Below are positions 1-6,192 of a stretch of 6,250 nucleotides of DNA, piece after piece. Position 1 is the stretch's first letter; every line of letters begins with the position of its first letter. Origin of the DNA: Clostridia bacterium (GTDB lineage Bacteria > Bacillota > Clostridia > Oscillospirales > CAG-272); NCBI GenBank assembly GCA_017629395.1, contig JAGBXH010000451.1:1-6250 (forward strand), given 5' to 3'. The notes beneath the pieces were generated by a model. It worked only from the letters and a program-made list of their open reading frames with translations. It ran no database searches and was not told where the DNA came from. The translations under genes and the position numbers were made by a program.

Positions 1-122
1 CGGCAAACGTCGCCCTCCACCATGATGGAAGGACCGTAGCGGTATCCCCAGGTCTGGGTCTTGCGGGGCATGTAGACGTCCTTGCCCGCGTCGGGCAAAC
101 TCAATTTGAAATGCTTTGACAT
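1..122 (-). CDS. 5' end of a leftward gene, possibly a beta-propeller glycosidase (partial)
   Basis: The leftward reading frame starts with ATG at 122-120 and stays open to the window edge, giving about 40 residues that begin MSKHFKLSLPDAGKD. A GGAGG ribosome binding site (complement of 128-132) lies 5 nt before the start, and a promoter lies further upstream, so the start is well supported. The stop lies outside the window. There is no signal peptide. The segment around residues 25-38, with W-G-Y-R-Y-G-P-S-I-M-V-E-G-D, resembles the first blade of five-bladed beta-propeller glycosidases (GH43/GH32-type or related BNR-like proteins), where an aromatic residue and a 'YGPSI' strand open the propeller. 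That product call is an inference from a short stretch; the existence of the gene is much more certain than its function. Confidence 0.6.
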   Translation of the reverse strand, partial: MSKHFKLSLPDAGKDVYMPRKTQTWGYRYGPSIMVEGDVC

Positions 123-156
123 AATTACCTCCGGTTTGTATGTATTGTTTGATTTT

Positions 157-185
157 AGTCTATCATACCCATGAAAAATTGTCAA
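157..185 (-). promoter_or_regulatory. Predicted sigma-A promoter for the leftward gene
   Basis: On the minus strand a consensus TTGACA (185-180) is followed after exactly 17 nt by TAGACT (162-157), which is preceded by TGA and so has an extended -10 form. Transcription would begin near 150 and give a short leader of roughly 28 nt before the start codon at 122. The -35 lies in the left arm of the inverted repeat at 181-208. The -10 matches consensus at only four of six positions, so the promoter is probably weaker than its divergent partner. Confidence 0.6.
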
Positions 186-208
186 GAAAAATGCATAATT
201 TTCTTGAC
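181..208. promoter_or_regulatory. Perfect 10-bp inverted repeat between divergent promoters, candidate operator
   Basis: GTCAAGAAAA at 181-190 is repeated as its exact reverse complement TTTTCTTGAC at 199-208, separated by 8 nt (ATGCATAA). Each arm contains TTGAC, and these serve as the -35 core of the leftward promoter (left arm) and the rightward promoter (right arm). A dimeric DNA-binding protein here would cover both -35 elements and could switch both genes together. It is not a likely terminator: it lies between two divergent starts, the arms are AT-rich, and no gene ends nearby. The regulator is not in the window and I do not recognise the motif as a known operator. Confidence 0.65.
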
Positions 209-232
209 GGAAAAGGGGATTGGTGATATAAT
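204..232 (+). promoter_or_regulatory. Predicted strong sigma-A promoter of the rightward operon
   Basis: TTGACG (204-209), a 17-nt spacer and TATAAT (227-232), with TG at 224-225 forming an extended -10 (TGATATAAT). Only the last -35 base departs from consensus. Transcription should begin near 239-240, giving a leader of about 45 nt before the ATG at 284. The leader is AT-rich and too short for a riboswitch. The -35 sits in the right arm of the inverted repeat at 181-208, so repression or activation through that dyad is plausible. A second TATAAT at 249-254 has no matching -35. Confidence 0.8.
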
Positions 233-283
233 GTATTTTGAATAATAATATAATGCCATACTATGGGAAAACGGAGGATTTTT

Positions 284-1732
284 ATGTTTGACGTATGTAT
301 CGTCGGAGCGGGTGTGGTCGGTGCACTTTGTGCACGCGAGCTGTCCGCTTACAAGCTCAACGTTTGCGTTGTGGATCGCGCAAACGACGTCTGCACGGGT
401 GCATCCCGTGCCAATAGTGCCATCGTGCACGCAGGCTTTGATGCAAAGCCCGGCACGTTCAAGGCAAGATTTAACGTACGCGGCTCTGAAATGATGGAGC
501 AGGTCTGCCGCGATCTCGGTGTTAAGTACGTGCGTAACGGCTCGCTGGTGCTTGGTTATACAGATGAGGACAAGGCAACCCTTAGCGATCTTTACGAGCG
601 CGGTGTCAAAAACGGCGTGCGCGATCTTGCACTGCTTGACCGCGATGGCGTAGTAGCACTGGAGCCCCACGTGACCGAGGAGGTCACATGCGCACTCTAC
701 GCACCCACGGGTGCGATCGTCAGCCCCTTTGGACTTTGCGATGCAGGTCTTGGCCATGCCATGGACAACGGCGCAGAGTTTATCCGCAATTTTGAGGTTG
801 ACAGAATTGAGCGCGAGGACGATGCTTACGTGTTGTATGCAGGAGAGCAGAGCGTGCGCGCAAAGTACGTTGTCAACTGCGCAGGTCTGTATTCCGATAA
901 GATCGCTGCTATGGTAGGGGACGATTCCTTTACCGTTCACCCCAGACGCGGTGAATATATGGTGCTGGATAAGGCATTCACGCCTTCCTTGACCAACTTC
1001 ACGCTGTTTTCCACTCCCACTCCCAAGGGCAAGGGTATTCTCGTGACCGCCACCACGGGCGGCAACGTCATGCTTGGCCCCACCGCTGAGGAGCTGACCG
1101 ATAAAGAGGATCTTGACACCACCGCAGCAGGTACTGCATCGATCCGCGCACAGAGTGCAAGATACGTGCAGAACATTCCGTTCAACGCTGTGATTACCAG
1201 CTTTACCGGCTTGCGTGCTGTCGGCAGCACGGGTGACTTCATCATCCATGCATCCGCTCCCGGCTTTATCACCTTTGGCGGCATTGAAAGCCCCGGCCTT
1301 ACCAGCGCCCCCGCACTTGCAGAGTATTGCGCAGAGCTGCTTGCAGCCGAGGGCTTGGCTCTTGAGAAAAAGGAAGATTGGTCGCCCGTACGCACCAAGG
1401 GTGCAATCAAGTTCAACAAACTGACCGATGAGCAGAAGAACGAGATCATCAAAGAAAATCCCGCATACGGCAACATGGTCTGCCGCTGCGAGGGTGTCAG
1501 CGAGGGCGAGATCGTGGCAGCCATCCGTACCAATCCCGGTGCGCGTGACGTGGACGGTGTCAAGCGCCGTACCCGTAGCGGCATGGGCAGATGCCAGGGC
1601 GGCTTCTGTTCCTCCATCATCGTAGAGATTCTGTCCAGAGAGATGGGCATTCCTTACGAGCAGGTCACCAAGTCGGGCGGTGCATCTATCATTAACTACG
1701 GCAGAACCAAGGGAGGGGAGCACAATGACTAA
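284..1732 (+). CDS. GlpA-like FAD-dependent oxidoreductase with C-terminal BFD-type [2Fe-2S] domain
   Basis: 482 residues, cytoplasmic, no signal peptide. The N-terminus carries the FAD dinucleotide fold (G8-A-G-V-V-G13) of the DAO family. The stretch at 39-58 (GASRANSAIVHAGFD and following) is typical of glycerol-3-phosphate dehydrogenase-like and 2-hydroxyacid oxidase-like enzymes, as is GLRAVGSTGDFII at 309-321. The C-terminus has a BFD-like [2Fe-2S] domain with C400-R-C402 and C437-QGGF-C442. This is the arrangement of anaerobic GlpA. The expected reaction is oxidation of sn-glycerol 3-phosphate (to dihydroxyacetone phosphate) or a related hydroxyl substrate, with electrons leaving through FAD and the cluster to the next two gene products. 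The start at 284 is preferred over an in-frame ATG at 263 because GGAGG at 273-277 is spaced 6 nt from it and the FAD motif then starts near residue 8. No glycerol kinase or transporter is visible, so the substrate is inferred. Confidence 0.9.
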   Translation: MFDVCIVGAGVVGALCARELSAYKLNVCVVDRANDVCTGASRANSAIVHAGFDAKPGTFKARFNVRGSEMMEQVCRDLGVKYVRNGSLVLGYTDEDKATLSDLYERGVKNGVRDLALLDRDGVVALEPHVTEEVTCALYAPTGAIVSPFGLCDAGLGHAMDNGAEFIRNFEVDRIEREDDAYVLYAGEQSVRAKYVVNCAGLYSDKIAAMVGDDSFTVHPRRGEYMVLDKAFTPSLTNFTLFSTPTPKGKGILVTATTGGNVMLGPTAEELTDKEDLDTTAAGTASIRAQSARYVQNIPFNAVITSFTGLRAVGSTGDFIIHASAPGFITFGGIESPGLTSAPALAEYCAELLAAEGLALEKKEDWSPVRTKGAIKFNKLTDEQKNEIIKENPAYGNMVCRCEGVSEGEIVAAIRTNPGARDVDGVKRRTRSGMGRCQGGFCSSIIVEILSREMGIPYEQVTKSGGASIINYGRTKGGEHND

Positions 1733-2969
1733 GGTATCTTTGGTAATCGTCGGCGGCGGCCCCGCAGGCATGAGCGCGGCAGTTGCCGCATATAAGGCAG
1801 GCGTGACCGATCTGCTGATTTTGGAGCGTGAAGCACATCTGGGCGGCATTCTGCGCCAGTGCATTCACAACGGCTTCGGACTTCATAAATTCGGTGAGGA
1901 GCTGACCGGCCCCGAGTATGCTGCTCGCTATGCAGAGCAGGTCAAGGAGCTGGGCATTCCTTACAAGGTGGGCACTATGGTAACCGGTATTACCGAGGAT
2001 AAGGTGATCACAGCGGTCAATCCCACCGACGGCATTATGCACATTCAGGCAGAGGCGATCATTCTCGCCATGGGCTGCCGCGAGCGTCCCAAGGGCGCAC
2101 TGAATATCGCAGGTGCACGTCCCTCGGGCATTTATACCGCGGGTACTGCACAGAAATATGTCAATATCAAGGGCTATATGCCCGGTAAAGAGGTCGTTAT
2201 CCTCGGTTCGGGCGATATCGGTCTGATCATGGCGCGCCGCATGACGCTGGAGGGTGCCAAGGTCAAGGCTGTTTGCGAGCTGATGCCTTATTCGGGCGGC
2301 TTGGCGCGTAATATCGAGCAGTGCCTGAACGATTTCGGCATTCCGCTGATGCTGTCGCATACCGTTGTACAGATTCACGGTAAGGACAGAGTCACGGGTG
2401 TGACCATCGCCAAGGTAGACGAGCGCCGCAATCCCATTAAGGAGACCGAGCAGTACATCGCGTGCGATACGCTGCTGCTTTCCTGCGGTCTGCTTCCCGA
2501 GAATGAGCTGACCAAGGGCGCAGGCATCACCATGGACAGAATTACGGGCGGTGCCGTAACCGACCAGAGCAGACAGACCTCCATTCCCGGTGTGTTTGCA
2601 TGCGGAAACGTGCTGCACGTGCACGACCTTGTGGACTACGTGTCCGAAGAAGCCGAGATTGCCGGCTGCGCAGCGGCAGACTATCTTGCAGATAAGCAGA
2701 GTGAGCGCGTGGATATTACCGTGCAGCCTGTAGGCGGCGTGCGCTATACCGTACCGCAAAAGATTACCAGCGCACAGGATACGACCGTATACTTCCGCGT
2801 CGCAGACGTGTTCCGCGACAAGAGAGTTGTGGTCAAGTGCGGTGACCGCGTGATTTCAAATAAAAAGAAGATCAAGCTCGCCCCCGGTGAGATGGAGACG
2901 GTCAAACTGACCGCCCAGGTGCTTGCCGAGCTGGCAGAGGGCACGATCACGATCGGATTGGAGGATTAA
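1725..2969 (+). CDS. Pyridine nucleotide-disulphide-type FAD/NAD oxidoreductase, partner subunit
   Basis: 414 residues. It has an N-terminal FAD-binding fold (V9-G-G-G-P-A-G15) and a second dinucleotide-binding fold for NAD(P)H (G161-S-G-D-I-G166). The ATG-type motif GVFACGN near 289-295 is followed by a conserved DLVDYVSEEAEIAG segment. There is no CxxC or CxxxxC redox disulphide, so despite the fold it is not a thioredoxin or lipoamide reductase; it resembles the HcnB/sarcosine oxidase alpha-like oxidoreductases that pair with GlpA-like proteins. Residues from about 330 form a beta-rich C-terminal extension. Likely role: electron transfer between the flavin/Fe-S centre of the upstream protein and NAD(P) or another carrier. 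The gene overlaps the previous stop by 8 nt, with GGAGG at 1712-1716 inside the upstream gene, which suggests translational coupling and equal subunit dosage. The family call is firm; the physiological acceptor is inferred. Confidence 0.9.
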   Translation: MTKVSLVIVGGGPAGMSAAVAAYKAGVTDLLILEREAHLGGILRQCIHNGFGLHKFGEELTGPEYAARYAEQVKELGIPYKVGTMVTGITEDKVITAVNPTDGIMHIQAEAIILAMGCRERPKGALNIAGARPSGIYTAGTAQKYVNIKGYMPGKEVVILGSGDIGLIMARRMTLEGAKVKAVCELMPYSGGLARNIEQCLNDFGIPLMLSHTVVQIHGKDRVTGVTIAKVDERRNPIKETEQYIACDTLLLSCGLLPENELTKGAGITMDRITGGAVTDQSRQTSIPGVFACGNVLHVHDLVDYVSEEAEIAGCAAADYLADKQSERVDITVQPVGGVRYTVPQKITSAQDTTVYFRVADVFRDKRVVVKCGDRVISNKKKIKLAPGEMETVKLTAQVLAELAEGTITIGLED

Positions 2970-2973
2970 AGTC

Positions 2974-3327
2974 ATGGCACAAAGAGAAATGACTTGTATC
3001 ATTTGTCCCCGCGGCTGCACGCTGACGGTGGAGCTGGAGGATAAAAAGGTGCTGAGCGTCAAGGGCAACGCCTGCAAGCGCGGCACGGACTACGCCGTTG
3101 CGGAATGCACAGCTCCCACAAGAACGCTGACTACTACGGTGATGACCGAGAGCGGCGAGGTGGTTGCCGTTAAGTCCAATAAGGCAGTCCCCAAGGAGCT
3201 GCTGTTTGATTGCATGAAGGAGATCAACGCTTGCGTAGCCCCCGCTACCGTCAAGCAGGGTGATGTCGTCATTGCCAACCTGCTTGGTACGGGTGCGGAC
3301 ATCGTCGTAACCTCGTACGTGGAATAA
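2974..3327 (+). CDS. DUF1667 family Cys-rich protein, probable third subunit of the redox complex
   Basis: 117 residues. The N-terminus has C8-I-I-C11-PRG-C15, and a fourth cysteine, C34, follows in GNACKRG. This spacing (CxxC-x3-C-x18-C) resembles the [4Fe-4S] N-terminal segment of molybdopterin oxidoreductases, but no molybdopterin domain follows. The rest is a compact region ending in IVVTSYVE, with further cysteines at 45, 80 and 87. DUF1667 proteins are commonly encoded directly after a GlpA-like and an FAD/NAD oxidoreductase gene in Clostridia and Thermotogae, and are thought to belong with them. Binding of Fe-S or another metal is inferred from the cysteines. The start is 4 nt after the upstream stop, with GGAGG at 2960-2964 spaced 9 nt. 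Identification as the third gene of the trio is confident; the biochemical role is not established. Confidence 0.88.
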   Translation: MAQREMTCIICPRGCTLTVELEDKKVLSVKGNACKRGTDYAVAECTAPTRTLTTTVMTESGEVVAVKSNKAVPKELLFDCMKEINACVAPATVKQGDVVIANLLGTGADIVVTSYVE

Positions 3328-3358
3328 TCGCATTTTATCAATAGTACAGGAGGATATC

Positions 3359-5047
3359 ATGGAGCAATATAAGAATTTTGCCAACGGTCCCTTAATGGCA
3401 ACCGATGCGCTTGGCAGAAAGACAGCCGATCGCGAAAACGCCCCTGCACGCAGAGAAGGCCGCCTTGTGGGCATGTTCTATTTTTTGTGGCTGGGTGAGC
3501 ACGGCAGACACAAGCCCTACGACGTTTCCAAGATCACGGCAGAGCACCCCGATGCGGGTGCGCACGAGGATGCGGAATACTGGGGTAAGATCGGCACCTA
3601 TCACCATTGGGGCGAGCCCTTCTTTGGCTACTATTACTCGGATGACGAATGGGTGGTACGTCGCCACATGAAGCTGCTGATCCAGGCAGATATTGACTTT
3701 TTATTCTTTGATACCACCAATGCCTGTATTTATGAGCATAACGTCAAGCTCGTTATGCGCGTGCTGGACGAATATGCCAAGGACGGCTGGAAGATCCCCA
3801 AGGTCATGTTCTATACCAATACCCACTCGGGCAAGACGGTGCAGGAGATCTATGATAAGATCTATGCGCCAAAGTATTGCCCCGATACCTGGTTTTACTT
3901 TGAGGGCAAGCCCGTGATCATTGCGGTAGAAGAGGAGTGCTCACCCGAGTGCAGAGAATTCTTCAACATCAAAATGTCGCAGTGGCCCAACGAGCCCGAT
4001 AAGCAGGGTGGCTGGCCCTGGATGGACTTCACCCGTCCCCAGCGCGTATTTGAAAACCTCAAGGGTGAGAACGAGGTCATCAACGTCTCCGTGGCACAGC
4101 ATCCCCAGCTGCGCTTTGGCGATTCCGTTTTGTACGGTGAGACCGATAATAACGGCAGAGGCTTCCACGATATGCATAACGATCCCGATCCCGATGCGTA
4201 TCTGCACGGCTATAATTTTGCAGAGCAGTTTGACCGCGCAATAGAGACCGATCCGCCCATCGTGCTTGTCACGGGCTGGAACGAATGGATCGCGGGCAGA
4301 TGGCAGGGCATTCCCGAGCGTCCTATCATGTTTGTGGACTGCGCCAACTATGAGTACAGCCGTGATCTGGAAATGATGCGCGGAGGCTACTTTGACAATT
4401 ATTTCATGCAGCTGGTCGATTACGTCCGCAAGTATAAGGGCGTGGTTGAGTACGACAGCTTTGCTGAGCTTTCTCCCGTGGATTATAACAACGATTCCGA
4501 GCAGGATGAGGCAGAGGAGATCTGGGCAGAGTACCACAACTTCTCGGACGGCGACTTTGCAAGAAATGCAGAGGGCTACGGTACCGTATATGAAAATCAC
4601 ACCCAGCGCAATGCCATTACGGGCGTGACCGTCAGCCATGACGACGATTTCATCTATTTCGGTATCGTGACAAAGGACGACGTCAAGCCGTACGACGGCA
4701 CCGGCACCTGGCTGCGAATTTACCTCAATACCGACGGCGGTAAGGAATATCAGTACGTGCTGAACAATAAGCCCGTAGATGACCATACCAGCACGGTTGG
4801 CGTGATTGTGGACGGCTTGCGTGCCGCTGATTTCGGTGATATCGTGTATCGCTGCCAGGGCAATATGCTGCTTGTCATTGCACCTCGCGCAGTTATCGGG
4901 CTTGATCAGGATGACTTTACCGTTTGGTTCAAGGTCGCGGACAGCACCGAGGAGCTGACGAGCATTGAGGACTTTTATGATAAGGGTGATGCCGCACCTC
5001 TGGGCAGACTCAACTACGTATACAGAGGTACTAAGAAAAAGGACTGA
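3359..5047 (+). CDS. GH99/WbsX-like glycosidase-type protein with C-terminal DOMON/CBM9-like domain
   Basis: 562 residues with no signal peptide or membrane segment, so probably cytoplasmic. The region from about 36 to 370 looks like a TIM-barrel of the GH71/GH99-like (WbsX) group: GMFYFLWLGEHGRH at 38-51, HHWGEPFFGYYYSDDEW at 82-98, LFFDTTN at 115-121, and VTGWNEWIAGRW at 304-315 near the end of the barrel. WNEW is a hallmark of GH99-like proteins. Residues about 405-555 read as a beta-sandwich (DDDFIYFGIVTKDDV, then WLRIYLNTDGG, then a late strand pair), as in DOMON or CBM9-like carbohydrate-binding domains. Known GH99 enzymes are endo-mannosidases; this one is divergent and its substrate and catalytic acids cannot be assigned. 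A GGAGG at 3349-3353, 5 nt before the ATG, fixes the start. The 31-nt gap from the DUF1667 gene contains no promoter or terminator. It is an unusual companion for a redox trio. Confidence 0.8.
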   Translation: MEQYKNFANGPLMATDALGRKTADRENAPARREGRLVGMFYFLWLGEHGRHKPYDVSKITAEHPDAGAHEDAEYWGKIGTYHHWGEPFFGYYYSDDEWVVRRHMKLLIQADIDFLFFDTTNACIYEHNVKLVMRVLDEYAKDGWKIPKVMFYTNTHSGKTVQEIYDKIYAPKYCPDTWFYFEGKPVIIAVEEECSPECREFFNIKMSQWPNEPDKQGGWPWMDFTRPQRVFENLKGENEVINVSVAQHPQLRFGDSVLYGETDNNGRGFHDMHNDPDPDAYLHGYNFAEQFDRAIETDPPIVLVTGWNEWIAGRWQGIPERPIMFVDCANYEYSRDLEMMRGGYFDNYFMQLVDYVRKYKGVVEYDSFAELSPVDYNNDSEQDEAEEIWAEYHNFSDGDFARNAEGYGTVYENHTQRNAITGVTVSHDDDFIYFGIVTKDDVKPYDGTGTWLRIYLNTDGGKEYQYVLNNKPVDDHTSTVGVIVDGLRAADFGDIVYRCQGNMLLVIAPRAVIGLDQDDFTVWFKVADSTEELTSIEDFYDKGDAAPLGRLNYVYRGTKKKD

Positions 5048-5053
5048 GATAAC

Positions 5054-6190
5054 ATGACGAAGATAGATATTTTTTCCGGTTTTTTGGGCGCGGGTAAGAC
5101 CACGCTGATCAAAAAAATGATCGAGCAGGCTTACAAGGGTGAGAAGCTGGTGCTTATTGAAAACGAATTCGGTGAGATCGGCATTGACGGCGGTTTCCTT
5201 GCAGAAGCAGGTATTCAGATCAACGAAATGAATTCCGGCTGCATTTGCTGCTCGCTGGTCGGCGACTTCGGTAAGGCGCTGACGCAGGTGCTGGAGCAGT
5301 ATGCTCCCGACAGAATTCTGATTGAGCCCTCGGGCGTTGGCAAGCTGTCCGACGTGATCAGAGCGGTGCAGGATCTGCACGTAGAGGGCGCAGAGCTCAA
5401 TGCATTCACCACCGTTGTGGATGCCGGCAAGTGCAAGATGTATATGAAGAACTTCGGTGAATTCTTTAATGACCAGGTTGCCAATGCAGGCTGTATCGTG
5501 CTTTCTCATACCGGCTCTGCAAGTGAAAAAAAGGTGGCTGAGTGTGTCGCAATGCTGCGTGAGCACAACGCTACCGCAACCATTGTGACAACCGATTGGG
5601 ATGCGCTGAGTGCAGAGCAGCTGCTTGAAGCAATGGAACGCAAGGATACTTTAGCTGCTGAGCTGGAAAGATTGGAGCACGCCCACCACGAGCATCATCA
5701 CCATCATCACGATCACGATGAGCATTGCGAGTGCGGCTGCCACGATCATGAGCATGAGCATCATCACCATGATCACGACGAGCATTGCGAGTGCGGCTGC
5801 CACGATCATGAGCATGAGCATGAGCATCATCACCACGATCATGACGAGCATTGCGAGTGCGGCTATGGCGGACACCACCATCATCACCATGCACATGACG
5901 TGTTCGTCAGCGCAGGTGCGGAAACTACGGCAAAATTCAACGCAGAGAAGCTTGCAGAGCAGCTTGACGAGCTTTGCGATGAGGGCAAGTACGGCATCGT
6001 GCTGCGTGCCAAGGGTATCGTAGCAGGAGACGGGGGCAACTGGATCCACTTTGACTACGTTCCCGGTGAGCCCGATATCCGCACGGGTGCTGCCGGCATC
6101 ATCGGCAGACTGTGCGTTATTGGCTCGAATTTGAATATTGCTGCCATTGGCGAGCTGCTGGGTGTTACGCTCAAGCGTTCGGAGGGATAA
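5054..6190 (+). CDS. CobW/COG0523 G3E-family GTPase with His/Cys-rich metal-binding insert
   Basis: 378 residues, cytoplasmic. Walker A is SGFLGAGKTT (8-17); ENEFGEIGID (36-45) is the family's switch region; the metal-binding motif is C63-I-C65-C66; EPSG is at 91-94. The usual guanine-specificity motif NKxD is replaced by S151-H-T-G154 after CIVL. Residues 209-281 form a low-complexity insert of 37 His and 8 Cys built on a repeated DHDEHCECGC unit. The CobW C-terminal domain follows (about 282-378, VLRAKG at 316-321). COG0523 proteins are GTP-dependent metallochaperones, often for Zn, Co, Ni or Fe; the insert should bind several ions and may store or buffer them. Which metal cannot be told. 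The start is 6 nt after the previous stop with a weaker AAGGA-type site (5039-5043), and the frame is fixed by the Walker motif. Identity is confident; partner protein unknown. Confidence 0.92.
   Translation: MTKIDIFSGFLGAGKTTLIKKMIEQAYKGEKLVLIENEFGEIGIDGGFLAEAGIQINEMNSGCICCSLVGDFGKALTQVLEQYAPDRILIEPSGVGKLSDVIRAVQDLHVEGAELNAFTTVVDAGKCKMYMKNFGEFFNDQVANAGCIVLSHTGSASEKKVAECVAMLREHNATATIVTTDWDALSAEQLLEAMERKDTLAAELERLEHAHHEHHHHHHDHDEHCECGCHDHEHEHHHHDHDEHCECGCHDHEHEHEHHHHDHDEHCECGYGGHHHHHHAHDVFVSAGAETTAKFNAEKLAEQLDELCDEGKYGIVLRAKGIVAGDGGNWIHFDYVPGEPDIRTGAAGIIGRLCVIGSNLNIAAIGELLGVTLKRSEG
5701..5864 (+). repeat. In-frame tandem repeat encoding His/Asp/Cys metal-binding units
   Basis: Three consecutive units inside the GTPase gene, the first two 60 nt apart and the third 66 nt on because of one extra His-Glu pair. 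About 40 nt are identical between 5720-5760 and 5780-5820, and 22 nt are shared again at 5843-5864. Each unit encodes a DHDEHCEC core (residues 220-227, 240-247, 262-269); the first two continue GCHDHEHE, while the third diverges to GYGG. The nucleotide identity, including third positions, points to recent duplication or slippage, so copy number may vary between strains. Confidence 0.85.
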
Positions 6191-6192
6191 TC

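Noticed and set aside
181..208. The inverted repeat as a rho-independent terminator
   Set aside because: It sits between two divergent start sites, no gene ends beside it, and its stem is AT-rich and overlaps two well-formed -35 elements.
263..283. An upstream in-frame ATG at 263 as start of the GlpA-like gene
   Set aside because: The GGAGG at 273-277 lies downstream of it and is correctly spaced for the ATG at 284; starting at 284 also places the FAD motif at the usual distance from the N-terminus.
182..1864. A 560-codon open frame on the minus strand opposite the GlpA-like gene, and similar long antisense frames at 1692-2759 and 3941-5566
   Set aside because: They lie opposite genes with clear family motifs, have Cys/His/Ala-rich composition without recognisable domains, and cross gene boundaries. 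They result from the codon bias of the + strand genes.
3328..3358. A possible promoter or terminator between the DUF1667 and GH99-like genes
   Set aside because: Only 31 nt, with a ribosome binding site but no hairpin, T-tract or convincing -35/-10 pair.
5684..5896. The CAT/CAC-rich repeats as a CRISPR array or noncoding satellite
   Set aside because: The units are directly adjacent with no unique spacers, keep the reading frame throughout, and encode a plausible metal-binding segment between two conserved domains.
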